Below, piece by piece: positions 1 through 10,011 of a DNA stretch of 64,000 nucleotides. Where the stretch lies: assembly GCA_014898415.1 (NCBI GenBank), contig RCTD01000026.1, positions 124,001-188,000 on the forward strand, read 5' to 3'. This stretch comes from Stromatinia cepivora. Its lineage: Eukaryota > Ascomycota > Leotiomycetes > Helotiales > Sclerotiniaceae. The notes below the pieces were generated by a model. It saw only the letters and a list, made by a program, of their open reading frames with translations. It searched no databases and had not been told where the DNA came from. A program made the position numbers and the translations under genes. Numbering within the stretch: the stretch's first letter is position 1; every line of letters begins with the position of its first letter.

Positions 1-48
1 ATAAACAAAACCATCCCATCATCCCACCTCTCACACAACTACCAGAGC

Positions 49-1012
49 CTAAAAATTCCTCGCCGGAACAACCGGTTCATCAGCTTTCCACCTCCCATTC
101 CCACTACTCCCCGCACTCCCCGTATTAGCATACGCCCTCCGTTCCTCCCCCATCCCACTAAACCCCCTCTGTCTACTCTCTCCCTCCATCGCCATGGCCA
201 TTTCGGCTTCCGTATCCCCACTTGAATAATGTTTCGTTCGAACGGCCGGGATAAAATCAATTGTGAAACTCCACACGTAGAAAGTATAGATGAGGGCAAT
301 GATCCATTCGAGGATGGCAGCCGTGTTCCACCATGATTTGCGATTGCAGACGCCGAATCCGATGGCGAGACCAAGTTCTACGAAGATGAAGGCGAGTTTT
401 ATCCAGAAGGAGACACGGAGGACGCGGTGTTCTCGGTAGTGGATTCCTAGTCGTTGGTATTCCCAGCAGATGAAGATGGCGGAGAGGATGTATCCACCGC
501 TTAAGGGTTGTTAGTCTTAGTTGACTCTCCATGTGTGGTGGAAAAAACTTACATGAAGATGGCGAGGCAAACATCGTGTGCGGTGTGGTGATGAACATTG
601 TTGAGACAGGTAAGACAGATCAAACCGATTCCACCTGCAATCGAACAGATAATAGCGAGACTGGACAAGACTTTTTGAAAAATTGATGTATTTCCATGTA
701 ATCTTCCTCTATGTCGTAGCCATCTCTCGGAAATAAATACAATGTTAAAAGTAACCACAGTCACTGTACCCATTGCAATGAAAAGTGGTTGAAGTTCATG
801 TGCTCCGATATCTGAAATATATCTATAAATGTATTAGGAAAGATTTGAGAGGGCAAAAATGGGTACACGAACGCAATGGTTTGACCATTATCCATAGGTG
901 TAATTATTGGAGAACCATCTGCAACGGTCCAGGTTAATAACATAGCTAGAAGCATGGCAAGCCATACTATTCCTGAGAAAACAGGTATCATCCAATATGA
1001 TATTCCAAACAT
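49..1012 (-). CDS. Sfk1/FRAG1/DRAM-family multi-pass membrane protein
   Basis: Three coding exons, 1012-867, 822-553 and 499-49, give 288 aa with frame continuity. The protein opens MFGISYWMIPVFSGIVW and has about six hydrophobic segments. The first intron restores YISDIGAHELQPLF, the luminal signature of this family. The conserved stretch with HHH and AHDVCLAIF follows, and the third exon continues GGYILSAIFICWEYQRL. The tail after the last membrane segment (about 70 residues) is hydrophilic and cytosolic in the yeast model. Family knowledge: yeast Sfk1 works at the plasma membrane in PI4-kinase/phospholipid asymmetry control; the animal relatives FRAG1 and DRAM act in GPI-anchor processing and autophagy. 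I chose ATG 1012 because the frame upstream meets a stop nine bases earlier. An upstream ATG at 1290 would need an intron that does not fit the phase. Family assignment is firm; the exact role is inferred. Confidence 0.85.
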
Positions 1013-3057
1013 CTTGAACGATTATATGTAACCACCAATTGTGAACAGATTTGCAGATTTTGCTTCTCAATGTGAACAAGGCTGTTGAGTACACAGGCAA
1101 TAGACTAGAAGAGAGATGAGAGTCCAGACAAACAATCGATTGAGACTTTTGCGAAAATGGAGTTATACAGATAGAATGCAAACACAAGAGAAGGAAAAAA
1201 AAATAAACAAATAGTCTTACCATGAAATCTACCTACATTTTTAGTATAAACACCAACCAACTTCAAGGTACCAAACCAGTAACATTTCATCTCATTTGCG
1301 ATGCACGGCTAGACGTCATAGTTTTTATCGGCCGATATGTGATCCGCGATGATCTGCCTTGGTTCAACCCAAGATCCTGATGGGTCTTTGCGTACTCCGT
1401 TGATTCCATTGGGGGGGACGCGCAATTCATATATGTGGATGTGTGGTAATCATTAAGAAGATATCTGAAATCATTTTGATATATATAAATATTGTTATTA
1501 CTCAGCCTTGATGATTATTATATAAAGTCGTGAATATATTGATGAATGAATTGAGTGAAGAATGACTCCGTGAAGAAAAAGTTGTGGCGAACCCTGTATG
1601 AATGAAGTCTTACCTAGTATTTATTTTGAACAAGGCTTTGCATCGGAGTCCGTGAAGCTGACCAATCAAAATCGAACCGAGTTTTTTCTCGTGACTTTTA
1701 ACATTTTGTTGCATCTCTGAGTTTTGATTTGAAGATAAACCACTCCCATGTTGAGAGAGAAATCTTAGAGAGCAAGCTCTTCCTCTATATTTTTCTTACA
1801 TCATATGACTTTAAACACAAGTACGTACTTTTCCAAAAAACAGAGTATAGAGTTATCAGATTGATCACTTTCCACTTCCGAAAAATACCCGATTTCCACC
1901 ATGAAGACTTGTAACTTCCCTTTTCACCAAAAATCGAACCTCGAAAGTGGAATCAATACAGAAGCTTCAACTTACCTTACAAAAATCCATCAATAGCATC
2001 ATTAAATTCCATTCATTACTCTTTATCAAATACAAATAAAAAAATAAAAAATATCAAAAATTGATATTTGATCCGTAAGATATAGTTTCTTAAATGCATA
2101 TCTGAGTGTTCAAAACGAACAAACTACAAGTGGAGTACCTCAGGTATAAAAGCAAAGACAGTGGGTTACGGGGGACAGTGGGTTACGGGGGGCATTGGGT
2201 AACAGGGGCATTTGATTACACACAGATATTGGGTCTTAAATATTCAAAAAATAATGGCCCTGTCAGAGAGATGTGTAATCATGAGAAGTCGCCCGAATAA
2301 CACAGTCCGGGGACTTCTCAGTGAAACACGGTGTAGTCCTCATCTTAACCACTCGGCTAAATCAGAACAATGTTTTTGTCATCATTTAGAGTACAGGAGG
2401 GTAAGCAATAGAAGATTTATATAGTTATGTTTTTAATACGGCAGGGAGGAAGGAGGGGACGACCCTACTTATACACGTGACTATACATGCTTATTAATGA
2501 ATCCACCCAATCATATGCAGTCTTTGGTCTGTGGTCATGATCACTTCCAGGTTGAGAGAGACTCTTTCTCTTAACCTTAACTAAGTTATGTGACAAAATC
2601 TGCGTTGTTGTTAAAATGTTCTAATGTTTCCACCTTCTTTTGTGATACAGGTTAAGTTTTGATGAAGTAATGAATGAATCAGTGAGTAGGATTCAATCTT
2701 TTGCGGTGGCTAGACTTATGACAAATGTGATTTGAAAAAAGGAGAGCCTGAGTGCCTGTCATTCGAATCAATGGTATACGAATAATATGATTCCATGGTA
2801 TTGTAATTGCAAATAGATATATCAAAACCTAATCCCCAAATTATCCAATTTCTCAGAGGTTTCAATTCCTCTGTGTGTCTAAGAGCTTGATGGTCATACT
2901 CAATTGCTATGTAGGAATGAATAGACAACCGAGTAGTACTCATCAGCTCATCTATAAGCGCATCAGCCACTCTATTCATGCCTCTATGCATATCATCTCA
3001 TAATCTCAACCTCATCAATCCAGCCCAACGACATATTAAGCCATTTAATATAACACT
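1013..3057. other. Intergenic region between the Sfk1-like and nitronate monooxygenase genes
   Basis: About 2 kb without a convincing gene. The short open frames here (60-90 codons) have no recognisable family and no codon pattern like the neighbours. It holds a few short direct repeats around 2160-2210 (GTGGGTTACGGGG-like, two to three copies) and the hairpin and A-box-like motif listed separately. Confidence 0.6.
2282..2320. repeat. 9-bp perfect inverted repeat (hairpin)
   Basis: TGAGAAGTC at 2282-2290 pairs perfectly with GACTTCTCA at 2312-2320. A further CCCG/CGGG pairing lies just inside the loop. On the minus strand, 2349-2359 reads TAGCCGAGTGG, a good match to a tRNA A-box, placed 5' of the hairpin. 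No B-box or acceptor stem was found, so this is not called a tRNA. It could be a decayed tRNA-derived short repeat. Confidence 0.45.
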
Positions 3058-4304
3058 TTACAACTTCGCTGTCAACTTCTCTCCATTATGAATGCATGCT
3101 ACTGCATCGCTAACCAATTCATCAACAACAGCCTTTGCACTCTTCTTCTCATTGACAACAGCGGCGGCTTTACCCATCAAGAAAGGTCGTGCATTATCCA
3201 TAGTTTCATCATCTATATCATCACCAAGAGTCTCGAAATCGTGTTCGACTGGAATGACACCCTTAGATGTAAGTTCCTTAATCTCAGCAGCACGGTTTTC
3301 TTCCCAGTTTTGAATATAACTGTTGGTTCGTACTCGTAGTGGTCTACCGGTGAAGATAATTGTTCGGACATTATCATCATGTCCAGCGGTTCTAACGGCC
3401 TCTTGATGAGCCTTTGGTGCACCTGCCTCATCAGTCAAGATGAATCTAGTACCAACCCACACAGCACTAGCACCCAACATCAAAGCTGCGGCAACAGTTG
3501 CTCCGTTGAAAATACCTCCTGCAGCAACAACTTGAACAGGCTTTCCACTCATTGGACTAGTCTTTCCCTTGCAGAGTTCAACAACTGCTGGGATTAAAAC
3601 AGTTGTGGGAACATCTCCAGTGTGTCCACCACCCTCTCCACCTTGTGCGCAAATGATATCAACACCGAGGTCGAGGCATTTCTTAACATGTTTTGGGTGT
3701 CCGATCATGTTGGCGTAAAGAATACCAGCTTTGTGTAGTCGTTCGACGACATGTTTGGGTGGTACGCCGACGGCGGAAACAAAGAGTTTGGCACCGCTGT
3801 CGATGATAATGGTAATGAGTTCGTCTAACTTTCCCTTGGTATAATCGTAGCTAAGAAGTCCATGTCAGCAAGTTGATGCTAATCGAAGAAAGGAGTTTTG
3901 GCAGAGGGTGCAGTGGCAAGGGAGACGTAAAAAGGGATCATGCTTACTTTGTCTTTCTCGCCGAACCTCCAACTTGAGGAAGTAAAAGATCAACACCAAA
4001 TGGAGCGTTCTTATCATCCAAGAATGATTTGAGTTCGGCGATTTGTTCTCTCAACATATCAGGAGTGTATCCAATACCCCCTAAAACACCAAGACCACCC
4101 GCATTTGTTACTGCTGCTGCGAGTTTTGGTCCTGCAGCAACGTTCATTCCAGCGAGGATGATAGGATGGTTGATCTTAAGAAGATCGGTAACGGTTGTGC
4201 GGAGTTGTTCTGTAGAGAAATACAATCAGTTGGTTGGTTTCTTCAATGTTGGGTATCATGTCTTGGTTGGCATGTGATGGTGTTTACTAACGTTTAGAAG
4301 CCAT
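3058..4304 (-). CDS. Nitronate monooxygenase (2-nitropropane dioxygenase family)
   Basis: Exons 4304-4292, 4209-3948 and 3850-3058 give 355 aa, the usual length of the fungal family. The tiny first exon encodes MASK plus one base. The joined start reads MASKQQLRTTVTDLLK. The TIM-barrel FMN enzyme oxidises alkyl nitronates to carbonyl compounds and nitrite. Visible family motifs are HPIILAGMNVAAGPKLA at the N-terminus, CAQGGEGGGHTGDV (phosphate/FMN loop, containing the conserved Gly-Gly-His), VVAAGGIFNG and AVWVGTRFILTDEA. The C-terminal third is acidic and helical. No signal peptide; probably cytosolic or mitochondrial detoxification. It is divergent from the folate gene, with 485 bp between their starts. 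Class identity is firm; the natural substrate is unknown. Confidence 0.92.
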
Positions 4305-4789
4305 GGTTGTGGTAGTTTTCTTTGTGATGGTACTGTAGAACCAAGAATATAATATTTGAGAAACGATTGATCAATTGTAAGAAGAGTATTTTATTGTAGA
4401 TGAGGAACAGATGGATTTATTTGAGGAGATTCTTGAGACCTCGGAACAGTTCTTCCAAATAAAGGATTCATCCTGGGGTAAAAATGGCCCGGTTGTGAGA
4501 AGAGATGCCTCGGTATGGCTGTTAGCGTCGGGGTACGAGTAAGTCTTAATTGGACCTGCATGCATGCACGTGCCACGTGCCTTGAATATTTCCTTGTATG
4601 AATTAGGTAACGTTCACTCATGTTACCACAATTCGCCGTAGTCCGTGAATACGGGAACCTATTTAGCCACTATCAACAAAGCAGACCCTCGAACCTCAAA
4701 TTTCGCCATCGGGTAATGGTTCTGGGCATCGGTCTTGTTTTCGTGAAATCGATCTTCTATATCAGCAAGAAAGAGAAGACTCTACACTC
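4305..4789. promoter_or_regulatory. Divergent intergenic promoter region (nitronate monooxygenase / FOL1)
   Basis: 485 bp between two divergent start codons, so it must contain both promoters. A palindromic GCATGCATGC-like patch followed by ACGTGCCACGTGCC lies near 4557-4580, including a CACGTG E-box core. No clear TATA box was picked out on either side. Confidence 0.5.
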
Positions 4790-6674
4790 ATGAGGAGCTG
4801 TCTATTACCATCCGTGGTGAGACGGACTGTAACGTCACCACGATCATTTTCTAAAACACCTTTTCATGGGATTTGTAAATTTAAAAACTCTACAAATTCG
4901 ACCTCGACCTCTCGAAGCTATAGTTCTGACAGTGCAAGCTCATTGCCACCATGGACTCAACATCCACTCAATACTAATCAACCGAGTGAAAATGATGTGA
5001 CGAGGCTTTCTAAACCTCAAGGTCAACCTCAACTTGCATATATTGCTTTGGGTAGTAATCTTGGTGATCGAGTGGCATGGATAGAAATGGCTTGCAACAA
5101 AATGTCGGAGAGGGGGATTAAAATTAAAAGAACTAGTGGGTTATGGGAAACTGAACCTATGTATGTTCTTGATCAAAATAACTTTCTCAATGGGGCTTGT
5201 GAGGTAAGTTTGATTTTCGCATTAAATTGGTACCGATTCATACCCACGTGATTACATGTATTGCACTTTGCAATTAGGGCACTTTGCAATTAGGACATGC
5301 CTACCAACTTTGGAAGAGTGGTTTGAAGATGTTTGGTTTTGAGCAACATCATCTCCAACACCAACTTTACGAGATAATGAAATTCGTTTATGTGAACTTG
5401 AAATACTGCAATAAGCTTTAGCTAATATTGATCAATAGGTAGAAACAACCTTGGAACCACTTGCTCTACTGGATGAGCTTCAAGCTATTGAGAATGAGAT
5501 GGGTAGGAAAAAGATCATTGACAAGGGTCCAAGAAATATTGATCTTGACATTCTACTTTACGGCAATGAGGTTGTAAATCATCCCAGGTTACAGATACCT
5601 CATCCTGGTATACTTGAACGGGAGTTTGTTTTGAGACCGCTGGCCGAGTACTTTCACACCAATACATTCCAGAAGCATACTTTTTACTGATATGGTTTAA
5701 GGCTTATTCCTGGACAACCTTTAAATCCGAAATCTCCATGGAAGTTTACCCAGGATTATTTAAATGCATTGCCGCCATCTCCAACCTCCCTATCCACCAT
5801 AACTCCATTGAATCCATCCATTCCTCCAATACATGCTCTGAAAACGAATCGTCAAACCCATGTAATGGTAGTCCTGAATATTACACCCGACTCTTTCTCA
5901 GATGGAGGAGAGAATTGCAATGACAGAGTATTTGCACGAGACAAGTCCTCACAAATCATTGCAGACGGAGCAACTATCATTGATGTAGGTGGTCAATCAA
6001 CTGCACCCGGTGCGCCAGAAGTATCACCTGAGGTCGAATTGAGTCGCGTTTTACCGACCATTCAGGGGATTATAGATGGAAAGTCCCCTAAGAATGTAGC
6101 AGTTAGTATCGATACTTATAGAGCATCTGTTGCTAGGGCTGCTGTCGAAGCAGGTGCGGATATCATCAATGATGTCTCTTCAGGTCAACGTGATCCCGAT
6201 ATGCTATCCACCATGGCCCAACTTGGGAAAACTGTCTGTCTCATGCATATGAGAGGAACCCCAGCGACTATGACTACTCTCACAAACTATGAGCCTGAAG
6301 GTCTCATTCCAACGATTGCAAAAGAACTACTAGAGCGAGTAGCGGGGGCAGAGGCTGCAGGTGTCCGGCGATGGCGTATCATTTTAGACCCTGGAATTGG
6401 ATTTGCAAAAACACAAGATCAAAACCTTGAGATTCTTCGTCGAATGGATGAATTACGTGATTGGCCTGGCCTGCGAGGCTTGCCATGGTTGTTAGGAACT
6501 AGCCGAAAAAAGTTCATTGGTAACATAACCGGTGTTAAAGTACCGCGTGAAAGGGATTGGGGAACCGCAGCTACAGTGACAGCGGCGATTCAAGGTGGAG
6601 CTGATATTGTGAGAGTACATTCACCATCAATGGCTTTGGTTGCTAAGATGGCCGATGCAATCTACAGAGTTTGA
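4790..6674 (+). CDS. FOL1: Bifunctional HPPK-dihydropteroate synthase (folate synthesis)
   Basis: Exons 4790-5203, 5439-5647 and 5702-6674 give 531 aa. Residues 1-80 are Arg/Ser-rich and acidic-poor, resembling a mitochondrial presequence. HPPK occupies about 82-235, with IALGSNLGDR, NFLNGACEVETTL across the first intron, and GPRNIDLDILLYG. DHPS occupies about 258-531, with VLNITPDSFSDGG, ADGATIIDVGGQSTAPGA, SIDTYRASVARAA, INDVSSGQ, LDPGIGFAKTQ and LLGTSRKKFIG. The two enzymes pyrophosphorylate 6-hydroxymethyl-dihydropterin and condense it with p-aminobenzoate; DHPS is the sulfonamide target. The N-terminal dihydroneopterin aldolase domain of yeast Fol1 is not present here. The second intron (54 bp) is supported because it restores RPLAELIPGQPL in frame. 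Very firm call. Confidence 0.95.
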
Positions 6675-8272
6675 ATGTGTAATCCTACCATTGAAGTTGG
6701 ATTCAATCACAATAGCGAAGCTATTGAGTCCAGCTTTAATGCTGATGCCAATTGATTGGTGGAGAAGAGGTTCTGCTCTCTGACCATGACCTCCACAGCC
6801 TCGTGATTCAATCTCTCAAAATGAGTCTATCAAAGACCTCCATCGTCTCTCCAGCAAAGGATCTCCGGTGTTGCTTTGTCGTAGTAAGGTATATTATATA
6901 GGAGGAAAAGGAAGACTATTAATCCCGTTTCCAACTTTTAACCAAATCCAAACACATTTCCTGTGTTTCAATGTCAATTTCGTCTCAAAAACAGTGGCGG
7001 TAATGTTTGATACTTAATGCAGTAATACATCTTACTGCACACTCTCAGTAAGGTGAGACCCTGCCAAAACCAAAGTTCTTCATGATTGCTTTTGAAGGTT
7101 TTTGATACATACAGCTTTTCGCGAATTGTGGAGGATACTTCCAATCTTGACATTGACATACGTCTACTACATCCTCTTTAATATGTTTCAATCTATAACC
7201 CAGGGGTACTGATCCATACAGACAAAATGAGAGGTAGAAGTAAGAAACCTTTTAAATCCCCATATTTTCCTCATGAAAACCAAAATCCCAATTATCATCA
7301 TCGTACTATTCTATTAAGATTTCAAAGTTTGTGTTGAGCAATCCGGCACTAGGCCATACTGGGAATACAGGAATAACTTCTCATAAGCTATTCTTGTACT
7401 TGTCAACTTTCATCTTTTCAGTCAAATCAATAACTACATTTACTAGCCCTAGCGTTCTAAAATAGTAACAGAATACTATGTGATCATCACTAGCGTCATA
7501 TTCTTAACAGTTTGGATGTATATGCTTGATTATTACTGGTGAGTATAATACAGTAGCGCAGTAACATTTCCTCCGATTGGTTTTGAAGAAAATCTTCGAT
7601 TTAGATAATTTTTGATTCTTTTCTTTTGCTTGGTTTTTTACGACGATTGTAGGAATTACGAGAATTTTTTGTTTATTGGTAAGGTCTTGATTTATGTTGT
7701 AGATTGGTAATAATAATGGTTAGTAGATTATAGACGATCAAGGGATTAAGGAAGTAAAGTATCTGTTATTGATTATATATTACTCATAGGCTTATACAAA
7801 TGTATTGCTCATGATTTTAATTTGGGTGAAAAAGAGACTTAGTAGACTTAGTAACGAAATTTTAACCTTGGAGATCTTGAGGATGAGGTGGGATTTATGG
7901 CATAGTATTATATAGTGCTGTATAGTATTGGACAGTAGAGTAGAGTATATTGGATTATGGGGAAATTTTTGGGATTTGCTGGTGTGTGTGTGTATGTATA
8001 TTGGCAGTATGTATGGTTTTTATTGGGTTTTCGTGGGGATGGATTTTGGGTTTTGGATTCTGGGAGGGAGGAGGAAGGGAGGAGAAAGGGAGGAGGAAGG
8101 GAGGAGAAAGGGAGGAGGAAGGGAGGAGAAAGGGAGGAGGAAGGGAAGGTGGTTGTGGTGGTGGGCAGGAGGTAAGCTTACGTATTGTGTGTGTAATTTT
8201 TGAATTAGTTTTTTTTGTTATTTGTGAATTTGATGAACAGTCTCATACTTGTGCAGTTATTGTATTTTGGAA
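6675..8272. other. Intergenic region upstream of the retroelement island
   Basis: About 1.6 kb with no recognisable gene. The overlapping Gly/Arg/Glu-rich open frames near 7930-8300 are translations of the purine-rich minisatellite in three frames and are not genes. The base before the outer retroelement's target site is ordinary, unmutated fungal intergenic DNA. Confidence 0.6.
8068..8146 (+). repeat. 22-bp purine minisatellite, about 3.6 copies
   Basis: The unit is 22 bp, GAGGAGGAAGGGAGGAGAAA plus GG, at 8068-8089, 8090-8111 and 8112-8133. A partial fourth copy runs to 8146. The copies are identical. The plus strand is purely G and A, with many GG/GGG runs, so triplex or G-quadruplex formation is possible. 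Confidence 0.85.
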
Positions 8273-8277
8273 ATATC
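8273..8277. repeat. Target-site duplication of outer Gypsy, left copy (ATATC)
   Basis: ATATC directly precedes the 5' LTR and recurs directly after the 3' LTR at 27759-27763. Confidence 0.9.
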
Positions 8278-8502
8278 TGTTGTACAGAAGAATGGTTCCA
8301 AGCTGAGCTCCAGGTGAACTGGATAAATAAGGTCTTATCACATTTTTATATATAATAAATTATCATATTTTGCATATAAACTTATATATAAATTTGGATA
8401 TTTTCCTACAATCCTGAAAAAAATCAGATTTAAAGAATCTTAAGAACCCTAAAAGATTATAGTTTAAATTGAATATTATTCCAAACCTACTATTTTGTTA
8501 TA
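8278..8502 (+). repeat. 5' LTR of outer Gypsy element
   Basis: Aligns over its whole length to 27535-27758. By eye there are about 35 differences, all transitions, and one single-base gap. The left (outer) part keeps G and C; the right part is mutated relative to the 3' copy. Confidence 0.92.
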
Positions 8503-9713
8503 TTATAATTTTTTATTTCGTTATAATTCCTTTTTAGTTTTATTAATGCATAAATATAATATATTATGATATATGTACACCTTATTACGATAAACATTCG
8601 GACTTTGTTAATTATCTGTTACTCTATGATAACCCTATACTATATTTTGACCATCGCTATATAAGCTTTTAATCTACAAATAATTCATAAACAAATAACT
8701 CTATTAACAATATTGTTGTTACAAAACAATCCCCTTTTATTTCTTCTTCAAAGAAATTTTAATAGTTATCAAAAACTAACCCTCTTCAGATTCGCCCTAA
8801 CCATAAGTAATCCACTCCTAAACCTAAAAAAGAACCCAAGAACTTTACAAAATCATAACAATCGCTCCCTAAACCCAATATCTCTGCGAAGTAAATATTT
8901 ATTACTATTTCAACAATATAACCTATAGAAGAACAAGATTCTCCACAAAACTCTAGTAGCGAGTAAGAATCCAATAAAGAATTCAATAGAGAATCAAATG
9001 AAGAAGACTCTAGTAACAACGATACTTTTGAAAACCAAATCCTTTCATATGAATAATCACCAATCTTAACTGTCGTTATATTCCCATCTATCTTTTATAC
9101 GCTCTTTATTCCAAATACATCCTTTTCTGCCATTCTATAATTTCGATATCCTTTTTTCGATATATATAAAACTATAGATCAATTTGTCAATATAGCAAAT
9201 TCATATTAATAAACTCCGGTCGGACAAACCGAAAACAATCAATTTCAATTTGTCCTGGTTATTCCTTTTTTCTTCGATATTGCCATAATCAATACCGAAT
9301 ATATTATTTATAATAATATAATTATCAACAATTTTTTCAATTAGATTATCCATATATATCAATATATATCAGAAGTATTATAGGGCTTGAATACATTTTT
9401 ATAATATATTAACTACAATTATTATAAGAATCTCTATAAAGTTAAGATTCAATATAAATCCATAAAATAAGATTATAAAATTATAATCCAAGTATACCAC
9501 TTTAATATGTAATTGATTAAAAAATAAGACTATTAATTATAATAATACTCTAAAGAATTGATTTATATTGTTACTCAGAAAATCTGGAGTATTATTATTA
9601 TCTTCATTATAAAAGAATAAATTTGATTTCAAATTATTAGTAAATTAAAAGAAATTATTTAAGCCCATCAAAATACTTTATATAAAATATAGATTAAACT
9701 TTATCAACAATAT
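8503..9713 (+). pseudogene. 5' leader and start of gag of outer Gypsy, degraded
   Basis: AT-rich segment between the 5' LTR and the point where the second Gypsy element inserted. No frame stays open long enough to name a domain. It is assigned to the outer element by position only: the segment after 22233 continues the same element. Confidence 0.6.
9709..9713. repeat. Target-site duplication of middle Gypsy, left copy (AATAT)
   Basis: AATAT immediately left of the LTR start at 9714; the identical right copy is at 22229-22233. Confidence 0.9.
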
Positions 9714-9995
9714 TGTGACGCACAAGAGCCGTAGTAGAGCTGAATAAACAGGGTCAATTATGTTCTTTAGAATCTACAACTGAAGAATTATGGTTTGTAA
9801 GGAGCGACTAGATATATATATATAAATATTTATTTGTGGGCTACAGGGTTGTATGTATGCGTTATTAGGGTTATCATTTTATTATATTAAATCGTATAAT
9901 TCGTAATGTATATATATGGATGATTAGTTTATAAATTGATATGGAAGATAAAAGGTATTATATAATTAGCTTCCTATAGTTCACGATTCGTAACA
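9714..9995 (-). repeat. LTR of middle Gypsy (3' LTR in element orientation)
   Basis: 282 bp, same length as its partner at 21947-22228. The outer left end retains TGTGACGCACAAGAGCCG, while the partner reads TATAATGCACAAAAGCTA at the matching bases. Confidence 0.92.
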
Positions 9996-10011
9996 CTATT
10001 CCCCCCTTTGG
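9996..10011 (-). other. Polypurine tract of the middle Gypsy element
   Basis: On the minus strand the sequence just before the LTR is CCAAAGGGGGGAATAG. This is where plus-strand DNA synthesis is primed in Gypsy elements. It fixes the element's orientation independently of the reverse transcriptase. Confidence 0.75.

Noticed and set aside
1105..1290. Upstream ATG at 1290 as start of the Sfk1-like protein
   Set aside because: Its exon ends in phase 1 while the acceptor before MFGISYW is phase 0, and the family starts at MFGISYW.
2270..2370. A tRNA gene on the minus strand
   Set aside because: Only an A-box-like match is present; no B-box, acceptor stem or convincing anticodon loop.
7928..8306. 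Overlapping 72-118 codon open frames rich in Gly, Arg and Glu
   Set aside because: They are the translation of the purine minisatellite in three frames, with no start context or homology.
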